Source: JBBQLG01 sp964251665
GTDB lineage: Bacteria > Bacteroidota > Bacteroidia > Cytophagales > Spirosomataceae
NCBI GenBank assembly: GCA_964251665.1
Contig: CAXUKO010000002.1
Location: forward strand, 558,001-622,000
Reading direction: 5' to 3'
Length of the DNA: 64,000 nucleotides
Below are positions 45,256 through 54,200 of the stretch, piece by piece. Every line of letters starts with the position of its first letter. Positions within the stretch are counted from its first letter, which is position 1. The position numbers and the translations under genes were made by a program. The notes under the pieces were generated by a model. It ran no database searches. It was not told the origin of the DNA and was given only the letters and a program-made list of their open reading frames with translations.

Positions 45256-45831
45256 CTAAATGATTGTAGTACTGAGTGGCTGAGCCGGATGGCCACCCGG
45301 CGGCCGACCGTAGCCCCGGTTCACAATGCGGTCGCCGAGTACGTCGTAGTAAGCCGGGTCGGTCGGAGTTACACTGGCCAGCCCGTCTACGTACTTGTTG
45401 TAGAGGCAAAACAGAGCTGCAATCAGCACGGTGTCGTGAATTTCGCGATCCGTTGCTCCGGCGTTGCGGGCACGGGTTACGGCTTCGGGGGTTACCGCTT
45501 TCCCGCTTTTCTGGGTCATGGCCGCAATAGTCAGCAAGGCGCGCATTTTTTCGCCCACTGGTGCGGTTTCCGGGTCCTGCTTCACTAATTGGGCCGTTTC
45601 TGACTCACCCAGCAAGAGATCCGCTGCTTTGGTATGGGCCGCTTCGCAGAAATTAGTCCCATTGCGTGACGAAACCAGTGCGGCAATCAACTCGCGTTCT
45701 CCGGGTGAGAGCGTCGATTCGCCCCGTAGCAGAATCTGAGTGAGTTCCCGAATTGGCATCGCTGTATCCAGCCGATACTCAAGCAGTCCCGTGATGCCGG
45801 GCAGGTGGTCGGGTAGTGGAATGTGTGGCAT
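45256..45831 (-). CDS. AhpD-like protein lacking the first active-site cysteine (third paralogue)
   Basis: 191 residues. It is the same family as the genes at 37463-38020 and 38214-38771, with SSRNGTNFCEAAH and the second signature GATDREIHDTVLIAALFCLYNKYVDGLA. The first CxxC position is Thr59, leaving Cys62 and His66. The C-terminal 15 residues (GGHPAQPLSTTII) are extra compared with the paralogues. It begins 10 bp after the stop of the upstream outer-membrane protein gene, implying co-transcription. A peroxide- or radical-related role is inferred from family only. Confidence 0.88.
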   Translation of the reverse strand: MPHIPLPDHLPGITGLLEYRLDTAMPIRELTQILLRGESTLSPGERELIAALVSSRNGTNFCEAAHTKAADLLLGESETAQLVKQDPETAPVGEKMRALLTIAAMTQKSGKAVTPEAVTRARNAGATDREIHDTVLIAALFCLYNKYVDGLASVTPTDPAYYDVLGDRIVNRGYGRPPGGHPAQPLSTTII

Positions 45832-45841
45832 GTTGTAGCGG

Positions 45842-46906
45842 TTAAAACCAGCGCGAAACTGTTAGCGACACAAAATAATCGGCAAAGGCCGCATCACCGT
45901 GTTTCAGACCGGCAGGGTCCTGAATGTCGGCATAGCTCCGTATCCGGTTCCGAACAACAGCCACCGGCACCGTTGCTGAAAACGCATACTGGTGACGGAC
46001 GTACGAAAGCCCCGGCTCGACCGAGACAATGTAGCCCGGCCGGCGCGATCCCTGACTGCCGCCAATAGCGTCGTAGGCGGGAATGCCTTCGATCCGTCCA
46101 CCCAGTAGCACCGACAGGCCGGGGATGAATTTTACGTTTTGATTAACGCCGATCCGGGCGGCAAACTGATCGGGAACCGATAGGGGAGCGGCATTGATTT
46201 CTTTGGGGCTGAAGAGGTAAAACCCGTTATAAAACAGCGTTGTCGAAGGCCGCAGCTGCGTATACCCCTGCAATTCGACGTTAACACCTAAACCACCATC
46301 GCCCAACTGAATCGACTGGTCAACTACTTTGGTTATAGTATAATCGCTGCCATCGGCAGCCCGTTTGTGAAACTGGTCCTGCACGTTGTAATTACCCGTT
46401 GGCAGTTTTACGCCCAGTCCCACCATCAGGTTCTGTTTCAGGTGTTTGGCTGGATTAAAGAGCCAGTAGTTTGCCGTGATGCGGGCATCGCCAATGCCTT
46501 TGGAGCCGGTATGAAAGCGCAGTTGTTTAGGGTTTGTCTTGATGTCGTTGCCATAATGTTCGTATAATGACGACCGGTCGTTTACCGAAAACGGCAGGTT
46601 CACCGACACGCTGAAGCGGTTCGTAAACTGGTAGAGAAGCCCCAGATCAACGGAGTTCTGGTCGTTGATTACGTTCGTGCCCTCGATTACGCGCTGTTTC
46701 TGCTCTTCCGTTCCCACAAAATGTTTGTACGAATGCAGGTTCCGGTAGTTCAGGGTGAGCAGCATTTTGCTGTGCTGATTCTGCCGGAACTGGGCAAACG
46801 ATGAGGCCGAGGCCATTGGCCGCACGGCAATGCAGCCCTGGGCCGAAACTGTGAATTGAATGGCTGCCGACAGCAGGGTAACGAGGAGAAATTGTATGGT
46901 TTTCAT
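45842..46906 (-). CDS. Outer-membrane beta-barrel protein (phenol-degradation MetA-like/transporter type)
   Basis: 354 residues from ATG 46906. The signal peptide MKTIQFLLVTLLSAAIQFTVSAQ is followed by a barrel with repeated glycine and aromatic strand ends, including ..QLRFHTGSKGIGDARITANYWL.. and ..LMVGLGVKLPTGNYN.., as seen in MetA-type putative outer-membrane transporters. The C-terminus is ..DYFVSLTVSRWF. It resembles the barrel at 48691-49584 in layout (Leu-Pro-x-Gly-Asn-Tyr motif in both), so the two are probably distant paralogues flanking the haloperoxidase gene. The substrate is unknown. Confidence 0.8.
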   Translation of the reverse strand: MKTIQFLLVTLLSAAIQFTVSAQGCIAVRPMASASSFAQFRQNQHSKMLLTLNYRNLHSYKHFVGTEEQKQRVIEGTNVINDQNSVDLGLLYQFTNRFSVSVNLPFSVNDRSSLYEHYGNDIKTNPKQLRFHTGSKGIGDARITANYWLFNPAKHLKQNLMVGLGVKLPTGNYNVQDQFHKRAADGSDYTITKVVDQSIQLGDGGLGVNVELQGYTQLRPSTTLFYNGFYLFSPKEINAAPLSVPDQFAARIGVNQNVKFIPGLSVLLGGRIEGIPAYDAIGGSQGSRRPGYIVSVEPGLSYVRHQYAFSATVPVAVVRNRIRSYADIQDPAGLKHGDAAFADYFVSLTVSRWF

Positions 46907-47067
46907 CAGAAGAAGTCGATTGGAAAAAGGAGAAAATGGGTAGAAGAATCCCAACCCAGGCAACACAGTCGGTTGCCGGTACTGAAAACAGGATAAAAAA
47001 GGAGCAAACGCCGTACCTACTGGGGTGGTGATCGCACCAACAGTTACGGCAGACGGTGCAACGGAGC

Positions 47068-48624
47068 CTACAACCCCGAGCCATCGGCTTTGCCACGCGT
47101 TACGGCGTAGTTACCAATGGTTTTACCGCCACTGAGTCCCGCGTCGCAGTCGAAACGGTAGTGGATCAGGCCATATACCCGCGAATCCGATGCTTCCTTG
47201 GCCTGCGCGTTAAAGGTTTCGGCTTTATCGGGGAAAATATAGCCGAGCACCGTAGCCGCAGCCGCCGAAAACGTCGAGTGACCGGACGTGTACGAGGGGA
47301 AGTTGGGTACACCGACCGTCGTTTTGATACGGGCGTCGACCTGTTGCGGGCGCGGGTAGTAGTAAAAGAACTTCGCATCCCAGCAGCAGATACCCGCATC
47401 CATCATCGTCGTGGTAACCAGTGCCAGTGTCCGGGCCATACGCACCTCGCTGAACTTCGCATCGTGAGCGGTGTTGGCTGCCGTCCGGCTCCAGTGGCCG
47501 GGGGGCGTGTAACTGCCCGCGCCGTCGGCCCAGTAGTTGGCAATCCGGGCCTGGTCGCGCGTCTGATTTTTGGCGATGTCCAGCAACTCGTCCACGGCTT
47601 TCTGATAGCCGGCGCTGCCAATGGCGGGTGGTGCCGCCGGACGCAGGGTGGGAACGGTAGTCTTGCTGAAGTTCCAGGGTGTTACCAACCCATACGCGGG
47701 CAGCATTGGCGGCCGGGCCGGGGTTTCCTGACTCACCCACACATTGGTCTGCCCCATGCCTTTGGCCACTTCAATGTAGCCAGCCGTGAGCGCCTGGTTG
47801 TTGGCACCACTCATGCCGTCGGTTTTGGAGCGGGCCATTACTTTAGCTGCCACCGCCGTGCCGAGGTCGCTGCCCGCCGAAATATCGCTGTCCACGTTCA
47901 TGCCTGCCCACAGCCGACTGTTTTTATGCTCGTCGAATTTTGCCTGGAGATAAGGCACCTCGCCGGGAAACATGGCTTTCAGCACCGTAAACGATGCCGC
48001 AGCGACAACCGCATCTTCGGACGGATACGACGGCAGACCCGAAACCGGCAGGGCTGCTTTGATAGTGGCATCCGTTTTGGAAGGAGCCGGGCGGTTAAAC
48101 TGGAACTTATAATTCCAGGCCGACACCAGGGCGTCGTACTGAGCTACACTCAGATAGGACAGCGCACGGGCTGTGTAGGGTGGATTGGCGAAGGGGAACT
48201 TGGGGTCGGCCAGCGGGTTGGCCGCATCCGGTACCGGGTACTTGCCGTCAGCGTTCGACGCGGGTGGTACGTTGTAGCGGGCAGCCAGTTCGCGGGCAAT
48301 CTCGTTCCAGCGGTACACGGCACCGGCACCCCAGTAGGCTACGGCATCCTGCTGATCGCCCGTCAGGTTGGCCGATTTTTGCTTCAGGGTAGCCAGTTCG
48401 GCCTGATAGTCTGCCGAGGAAATGGCTTTGGGCTGGGCAATGGTTACCTCCGCTGGTGCCGTCAGCACGTAGGTTTTCCAGGTACCGGCTTTATCGTCGG
48501 TGCTGGTCGGCGCGTAGGCGGCTACCTGTGGTTCATCAATGGATTTACTGCACGAACCGAGCAGTGCCGACAGGCTGAGCAACAGTCCGCCGACGATGAA
48601 TTTTGAAACGTATATGGTTTTCAT
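47068..48624 (-). CDS. Vanadium-dependent haloperoxidase/PAP2-type lipoprotein (second copy)
   Basis: 518 residues. A lipoprotein signal ends in LLGSC (Cys25). The active-site set is complete: Lys418 and Arg425 in KFFYYYPRP, SGH at 447-449 (SYTSGHSTFS), Arg482/His488/Asp492 in SRVYGLIHYRFD. The N-terminal part (..NPPYTARALSYLSVAQYDALVSAWNYK..) is the helical half of the family. It is quite different from the other haloperoxidase-type protein in the window. Either halide oxidation with peroxide or phosphatase activity fits the motif. It is flanked by two outer-membrane barrels, 67 bp and 161 bp away on the same strand, which suggests substrate or product passage across the outer membrane. Confidence 0.88.
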   Translation of the reverse strand: MKTIYVSKFIVGGLLLSLSALLGSCSKSIDEPQVAAYAPTSTDDKAGTWKTYVLTAPAEVTIAQPKAISSADYQAELATLKQKSANLTGDQQDAVAYWGAGAVYRWNEIARELAARYNVPPASNADGKYPVPDAANPLADPKFPFANPPYTARALSYLSVAQYDALVSAWNYKFQFNRPAPSKTDATIKAALPVSGLPSYPSEDAVVAAASFTVLKAMFPGEVPYLQAKFDEHKNSRLWAGMNVDSDISAGSDLGTAVAAKVMARSKTDGMSGANNQALTAGYIEVAKGMGQTNVWVSQETPARPPMLPAYGLVTPWNFSKTTVPTLRPAAPPAIGSAGYQKAVDELLDIAKNQTRDQARIANYWADGAGSYTPPGHWSRTAANTAHDAKFSEVRMARTLALVTTTMMDAGICCWDAKFFYYYPRPQQVDARIKTTVGVPNFPSYTSGHSTFSAAAATVLGYIFPDKAETFNAQAKEASDSRVYGLIHYRFDCDAGLSGGKTIGNYAVTRGKADGSGL

Positions 48625-48690
48625 TAGACAGGACAGATTAGTTGAAGCGGGTAAACGCTTCGGGGAATGGGTATGGCAAACGGGCCGTAC

Positions 48691-49584
48691 TTACTTGCGG
48701 TAGGCAAACTGGTACAGCACACCAACTGAATAGTTCGTGCTCTGACCTACGTTTCTACCGTCCACGACGTAGCCGAAGCGGGCGTTCAGGCCAAGCTGAT
48801 GGGGCTGCACCCGGCCGTACCAGCCGATGGTTGTTGCCTGCATGTTGTTGGTCGGAAACGGCATGTCGTTCCGGCGGATGGCGTCGCCGTGAATGCAGGT
48901 GTTGCGTTCGGCCCAGACTTCGGTTTGCCACCGTTTGCGCAGTATCCCGATTCGCAGACCAGCATCGAGGGTATTGGGCATGCTCACCTTATTGGTGTTG
49001 TACACCCGCCCGTCGGCCTGGTAGGCATCCCGGTCGATGCTGATCCGGCTCCGCCAGCCGTAGCTGCCATAGCCTGTCACGTACAAACCTGTAGCCGGGT
49101 GTTTGTAACTGGCCAACAGCCGCCCGGTAGCGGTGCGGCACTGCAACCCAATCGACATCGGCAGAAAGTCGGGCACGTAGTTACCAATCGGGAGGGAAGC
49201 TCCAACAAGGGCATTCAGGGAGAAACCGTTTCGGCTTAGTAGCTTATACTTCAGCCAGGCCGAGAGATCCTGCACCCCGCTTTGGCCCATCAGGTTACCG
49301 GCGCTGGCGTTCGTAGAAACGTAGGGCAGGCTCAGAATGACGTTCAGCCGGTTGGTAATCCCGATGGCGGGCATAACCGTCAGACTTTGCGTCGTGTGCG
49401 TACCGATGTTGTAATTGGGGCGTTTCAGTGAGCCCTCCCAGTACTGATTCCAGGTACTGCGGCCGTAAATAGTAGCGACACAAATCTGCCCTTTGCCCAT
49501 ATAGAGTGCATCATTGGGCATCTGTGCCCGCACAACTCCTGCACTCGATAGCAGAAGCAGTCCGACAAGAAGATATTGTTTCAT
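48691..49584 (-). CDS. Outer-membrane beta-barrel protein upstream of the haloperoxidase
   Basis: 297 residues. The signal peptide MKQYLLVGLLLLSSAGVVRAQ is followed by strand-rich sequence with ..SLTVMPAIGITNRLNVILSLPYVST.., ..VGASLPIGNYVPDF.. and a final ..YSVGVLYQFAYRK. The Leu-Pro-x-Gly-Asn-Tyr motif is shared with the barrel at 45842-46906. It fits the broad class of putative outer-membrane transporters near PF13557. First gene of the long minus-strand run. I found no clear promoter motif in the 300 bp upstream. Confidence 0.75.
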   Translation of the reverse strand: MKQYLLVGLLLLSSAGVVRAQMPNDALYMGKGQICVATIYGRSTWNQYWEGSLKRPNYNIGTHTTQSLTVMPAIGITNRLNVILSLPYVSTNASAGNLMGQSGVQDLSAWLKYKLLSRNGFSLNALVGASLPIGNYVPDFLPMSIGLQCRTATGRLLASYKHPATGLYVTGYGSYGWRSRISIDRDAYQADGRVYNTNKVSMPNTLDAGLRIGILRKRWQTEVWAERNTCIHGDAIRRNDMPFPTNNMQATTIGWYGRVQPHQLGLNARFGYVVDGRNVGQSTNYSVGVLYQFAYRK

Positions 49585-49793
49585 TGGTTCGTTTCGATGG
49601 ATGATTGACTTTACCAGTCAGAACACGGCTGATTGACCAACGGTATACCTCACCGAACTGACGTTCAGGCTATAGCAAAGCGGTCGCGCAGCAGCGCGGT
49701 TGTGACGGGAGAAAAGCGAAATTGGTGTGTTGGTGTGATGCATCGGCTGCCATTCACCATTGTGATGATGACGGCGGAGTGGGATCGCCTATG

Positions 49794-49869
49794 GGAGTGG
49801 TGTCGGTTTCTCAAAACCGCCATGCTCGCGTCAGCCGCTGTGGTGGTTTTGAGAAACCGACACCACTCC
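49794..49869. repeat. 29-bp near-perfect inverted repeat in a 308-bp intergenic gap
   Basis: 49794-49822 pairs with 49841-49869 with one mismatch and an 18-nt loop; the core GTCGGTTTCTCAAAACC is exact. It has no T-run. It looks like a REP or MITE-type palindrome rather than a terminator. Apart from this, the gap 49585-49892 shows nothing I can identify. Confidence 0.8.
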
Positions 49870-49892
49870 ACTGTACCACAACACTATCGAAA

Positions 49893-50438
49893 CTAAACTT
49901 CCGGAGGGGGCGAATGAACCGGTGAAGTCCGGCTGAGGAGGAGTGTCGAAATGGACGGAATACGGACGGTGTTGCGCCATTCATAAACGAACAGCCACAG
50001 CACCGACCGGCGGAACTGGGAATACTCTTTCTGAAAGTTTTTCAGTAAACTGTTTGCTTTCTTCTGCACCGGGCTGTTGTTATCGCCCACGACCTGCTCT
50101 TTGATCAGCGTCAGCAGATCCTGCTGCCAGAAACTGTGTTTGGTGTCTTCGTAGCCCAGAATGTGGAGCGTATCGCCCGAAACGTCGAGCCGGACAATCT
50201 GATAAAATGTGCCTTTGTAGGCGAATCCTTCCGGGTGGTCGGCTTTTAGCGAAGTTCCGTTTGGCTGATCTTCCAGGGGAACGAAAAACTCAACCAGACT
50301 ATCTACAGAGCGGTACATCGTCAGCCGGGCCGAAAGGTCATGCTCTTCCTGATACCAGGTACCAAACAACACCAGCGCGTAGGCCAGCGTGTGGTACAGC
50401 AGCAGCAGAAAGAGGCCGGTAGAGATGAGACGTTTCAC
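49893..50438 (-). CDS. Hypothetical protein with one N-terminal membrane segment
   Basis: 181 residues. A single hydrophobic segment (about residues 4-26, LISTGLFLLLLYHTLAYALVLF) is followed by a polar extracytoplasmic part with mixed alpha/beta character (..SLVEFFVPLEDQPNG.., ..FYQIVRLDVSGDTLHILGYED.., ..VQKKANSLLKNFQKEY..). I recognise no family. It has a good -7 promoter box 34 bp upstream and stands alone between an intergenic palindrome and a GNAT gene. Confidence 0.7.
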   Translation of the reverse strand: MKRLISTGLFLLLLYHTLAYALVLFGTWYQEEHDLSARLTMYRSVDSLVEFFVPLEDQPNGTSLKADHPEGFAYKGTFYQIVRLDVSGDTLHILGYEDTKHSFWQQDLLTLIKEQVVGDNNSPVQKKANSLLKNFQKEYSQFRRSVLWLFVYEWRNTVRIPSISTLLLSRTSPVHSPPPEV

Positions 50439-50471
50439 AAATGGACGATGGTCAGTTTTTCAAACCTTTGT

Positions 50472-50479
50472 CAAATATA
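50472..50479 (-). promoter_or_regulatory. Probable -7 box for the hypothetical membrane protein
   Basis: On the minus strand this reads TATATTTG, matching TAnnTTTG, and would start transcription about 27 nt before the start codon. The -33 element is weak. Two copies of TTCCCCGA (starting at 50505 and 50535, plus strand) lie just upstream and could be an operator. Confidence 0.5.
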
Positions 50480-50576
50480 CTAACTCAATTGGGTAAAAGC
50501 ATAATTCCCCGAGAAAATTGCATCAAACAAATGGTTCCCCGAAAACCGTATGATGCTACGAACAAGGGCGTCAGCG

Positions 50577-51092
50577 TTACGAACCTGGCTGATAAAGCCG
50601 TTTTTCGTAGCAGTAAAAACGTAGTCCCTCCCGAAAGCCCAGACTGATTTCGCCCGCGAACTGATACCCTACTTTCGGAAATAGCCGTTGCGTTGCCTGA
50701 TTCTGGGTATTGGTGTCGATGCGCAGTAGCGGGATAGCCCGTTGGTTGGCCACCTTTTCAGCCTGATTGAGGAGGGCAACCGCCACACCCCGGCCCTGAA
50801 ACCGGAGATCGACGGCGAGCCGGTGGGTAACGATGGCCGGCTCGTTTATATCCCAGCCCACCTGCGCATATTCAGGTTCCTGTTTTGTCGTAATGGCCGC
50901 TATGCCCGCTAGCTGTCCGTCTAATTCAGCCAGCCATAGGTCTCCTGCGTCAATGTCTTCTGAGAAAACGGTGGCATTCGGATAGGTGTTGTCCCACTGG
51001 TAATTACCGGTGGCCTGCATCAGCGGCACAACCCGGGTTAGTAAGTCAGTCAGAGCGGGGAGGTCAGCTTTGGTCGCTAATCGGAGTTGCAT
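50577..51092 (-). CDS. GNAT family N-acetyltransferase
   Basis: 171 residues from ATG 51092; an upstream in-frame ATG would add 20 residues. Typical GNAT fold: MQLRLATKADLPALTDLL start, central ..LWLAELDGQLAGIAAIT.., acetyl-CoA-binding loop RFQGRGVAVALL (Q-x-x-G-x-A type), then ..LLRIDTNTQNQATQRLFPKVGYQFAGEI. It transfers an acetyl group to an amine on an unknown acceptor in the cytoplasm. It is monocistronic and gives no context clue. Confidence 0.92.
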   Translation of the reverse strand: MQLRLATKADLPALTDLLTRVVPLMQATGNYQWDNTYPNATVFSEDIDAGDLWLAELDGQLAGIAAITTKQEPEYAQVGWDINEPAIVTHRLAVDLRFQGRGVAVALLNQAEKVANQRAIPLLRIDTNTQNQATQRLFPKVGYQFAGEISLGFREGLRFYCYEKRLYQPGS

Positions 51093-51152
51093 AGTTGATA
51101 GGATAGGAGTGAGGTTGACCCTATTAAGTCGGTTGATGACCCAAAAGTCCAT

Positions 51153-51188
51153 AAAAAAAGCCTGACTACAGGGTGTAGTCAGGCTTTT
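51153..51188 (-). terminator. Terminator after the first giant repeat protein
   Basis: An 11-bp perfect stem (51160-51170 with 51174-51184) is followed on the minus strand by seven T (A-run 51153-51159). It lies 23 bp after the stop codon at 51208. Confidence 0.9.
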
Positions 51189-51207
51189 AGTCAGGCATTC
51201 CGACCGA

Positions 51208-54200
51208 TTAGTGGATGCGCTGGATGATAACCGGTACGCATTTTGGTGCCGGGCATTCGCAGGTGGCAGGCATCAGCGTAACGTTCACGTCGATGTAGTA
51301 GGCTCCGCCGTCGGTGAACAGGCGCAGCGTGTACACCTGAGCACTGGTTGGGCTGGTCAGACCACTCAACGTCAGCGTAGAGCCAGACACCGCCGTAGCT
51401 GCCGCGTAGTTAGGTCCGCTGCCGTAGGTGCTGCCTACTGCGTAACCGACCTTGTCTACGTTCACCAGTTCCGTCAGCACGATCTTGGCATCGTTGTTAG
51501 GCTCAGCACCCGAGCAGGTAGCCACTACACCGGCCACTTTGTAGCTTGGTGCCGGTTTAACCGTTACAGTCGATGCCGTTGTGGATGTACAACCCGTTGC
51601 GAAGACGCAGGTAGCTGAGTAAACCGTTGTTTGCAGCGGTACTACTACCAGCGACGTCGTGTGATCACCCGTCGACCAGGTCAGCGTTCCACCCGTGCAG
51701 CCACTCATGGTCAGCGTCGTTGACTGACCCTGGTACACCGTTGGCGAAATAACAGACAGGGCCGGTGTTGGATTGACTGTTACAGTACCGGTAGTGGTAG
51801 CGACACAACCCTCACCCGAAGATACGGTTACCGAGTACACGTTATCACCTACCGTAGTTGGGGCTACTGGCAGTATACCCGTCGTGTTCGAGGTTGTCGT
51901 CGTGCCATCGCTGAAGCGGTAAGAACTGCCACCCGTCGCGATGAGTGTCGTGCTCGTACCATTACAGATGGTGGCCGAAGTCATCGTGGCTACAACAGCA
52001 GGGTTAACCGTTACGGTGCCTGTAGCTGTGCCTACGCAACCGTCACCCGACGTAACCGTCACTGAGTAGGTGTTGGCACCTACCGTCGTTGGAGCCACTG
52101 GCAGCAGACCCGTCGTGTTGCTGGTCACGGTCGTACCATCGCTGAAGCGGTAGTTTGTACCACCCGTGGCGACGAGCGTCGTTGAGGTACCATTACAGAT
52201 CGTCGCTGAGGTCATGGTAGCCGTCACTGATGGGTTAACCGTTACTGTACCCGACGCTGTAGCTACACAACCCAGGGCTGAGGTCACTGTGACCGAGTAA
52301 GGATTGCTGCCGTTGGCCGTCGGTGCTACTGTGAGTAGACCCGTTGCATTGTCGCTGCCATCGCTGAAGTGGTAAGACGTACCACCCGTGGCAACGAGCG
52401 TCGTAGATGTGCCGTTACAGATCGTCGCGGATGACAGTGTCGCGGTCACCGATGGGTTAACCGTCACTGTCCCCGTCGCCGTGCCGACGCAACCTTCACC
52501 GCTGGTCACTGTGACCGAGTAGAGATTCGCGCCGTTGACCGTTGGAGCTACAGTAAACAGACCTGTTGTGTTCGAGGTTGTCGTCGTGCCATCGCTGAAG
52601 CGGTAGTTTGTACCACCCGTCGCGATAAGCGTCGTTGACGTACCATTACAGATCGTCGCTGAGGACAGCGTCGCTACAACAGCGGGGTTAACCGTTACGG
52701 TGCCCGAAGCTGTGCCTACGCAACCGTCACCCGAAGTAACCGTTACTGAGTAGGTGTTGGCACCTACCGTCGTTGGAGCCACCGGCAGCAGACCCGTTGT
52801 GTTGCTGGCCACCGTTGTGCCATCGCTGAAGCGGTAGTTGGTACCACCCGTCGCGACAAGCGTGGTGCTCGTACCGTTACAGATCGTCGCTGAGGTCATG
52901 GTCGCGGTCACCGATGGGTTAACCGTTACCGTACCCGTTGCGACTGCCGAACAACCTTCTGCGCTGGTTACGACAACTGAGTAGGGATTCGAGCCGTTGG
53001 TTGTCGGAGCGATAGCCAGTAAACCTGTCGTGTTAGTCAAGCCGGTGCTGAAGCTGTAACTGCTGCCGCCCGTAGCGATCAGAGTAGTCGAGGTGCCATT
53101 ACAAATCGTAGCACTGCTCAATGTAGCTGTCACCGAAGGATTAACCGTTACCGTACCCGTTGCCGTGCCTGCACAACCCACACCTGAAGTGACTGTGACC
53201 GAGTAGAGATTCGCACCGTTGGTCGTTGGTGCCACTGGCAGCAGACCCGTTGTGTTGCTCGTTACGGTTGTACCATCACTGAAGCGGTAGTTGGTACCAC
53301 CCGTCGCAACAAGCGTGGTGCTCGTACCATTACAGATTGTAGCTGAGGTCAGCGTAGCCGTCACCGATGGGTTGACCGTTACCGTGCCCGTTGCCGTGCC
53401 GACGCAACCCTCACCGCTGGTCACTGTCACCGAGTAGGTGTTGGCACCTACCGTGGTTGGCGCTACCGTCAGCAGACCTGTCGTGTTCGAGGTCGTTGTC
53501 GTACCATCGCTGAAGCGGTAGTTGGTACCACCCGTCGCGATAAGCGTCGTTGACGTACCGTTACAGATCGTCGCTGAGGTCATGGTCGCGGTCACCGATG
53601 GGTTGACCGTTACCGTACCCGTTGCCAGTGCCGAGCAACCAAACTGAGAGGTCACCGTTACTGAGTAAGGATTGCTGCCGTTGGTCGTTGGCGCTACCGG
53701 TAGCAGACCCGTCGTGTTAGACGTCACCGTTGTGCCATCGCTGAAGCGGTAAGAACTGCCACCCGTGGCAACGAGCGTCGTAGATGTGCCGTTACAGATC
53801 GTCGCTGAGGTCATGGTCGCGGTCACCGATGGGTTGACCGTCACTGTCCCCGTCGCCGTGCCGACGCAACCTTCACCGCTGGTTACTGTGACCGAGTAGA
53901 GATTCGCACCGTTGGTCGTTGGTGCCACTGGCAGCAGACCCGTTGTGTTGCTCGTTACAGTTGTACCATCACTGAAGCGGTAGTTGGTACCACCCGTCGC
54001 GACAAGCGTGGTGCTCGTACCGTTACAGATCGTCGCTGAGGTCATGGTCGCGGTCACCGATGGGTTAACCGTTACCGTACCTGTTGCGACTGCCGAACAG
54101 CCCAGGGCTGAAGTAACTGTCACCGAGTACGGAGTAGAGCCTACCGTTGTTGGCGCTACCGGCAACAGGCCTGTAGTATTCGAACTGACGGTCGTACCAT

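Noticed and set aside
47056..48606. 516-codon open frame on the plus strand opposite the second haloperoxidase
   Set aside because: It mirrors the codon positions of the real gene on the other strand, has an arginine/glycine-rich composition unlike any family, and lacks any domain motif.
49633..49896. Short open frames on both strands across the intergenic palindrome
   Set aside because: They encode mirror-image peptides of the inverted repeat (..WCRFLKT.. on each strand), so they arise from the palindrome and not from a gene.
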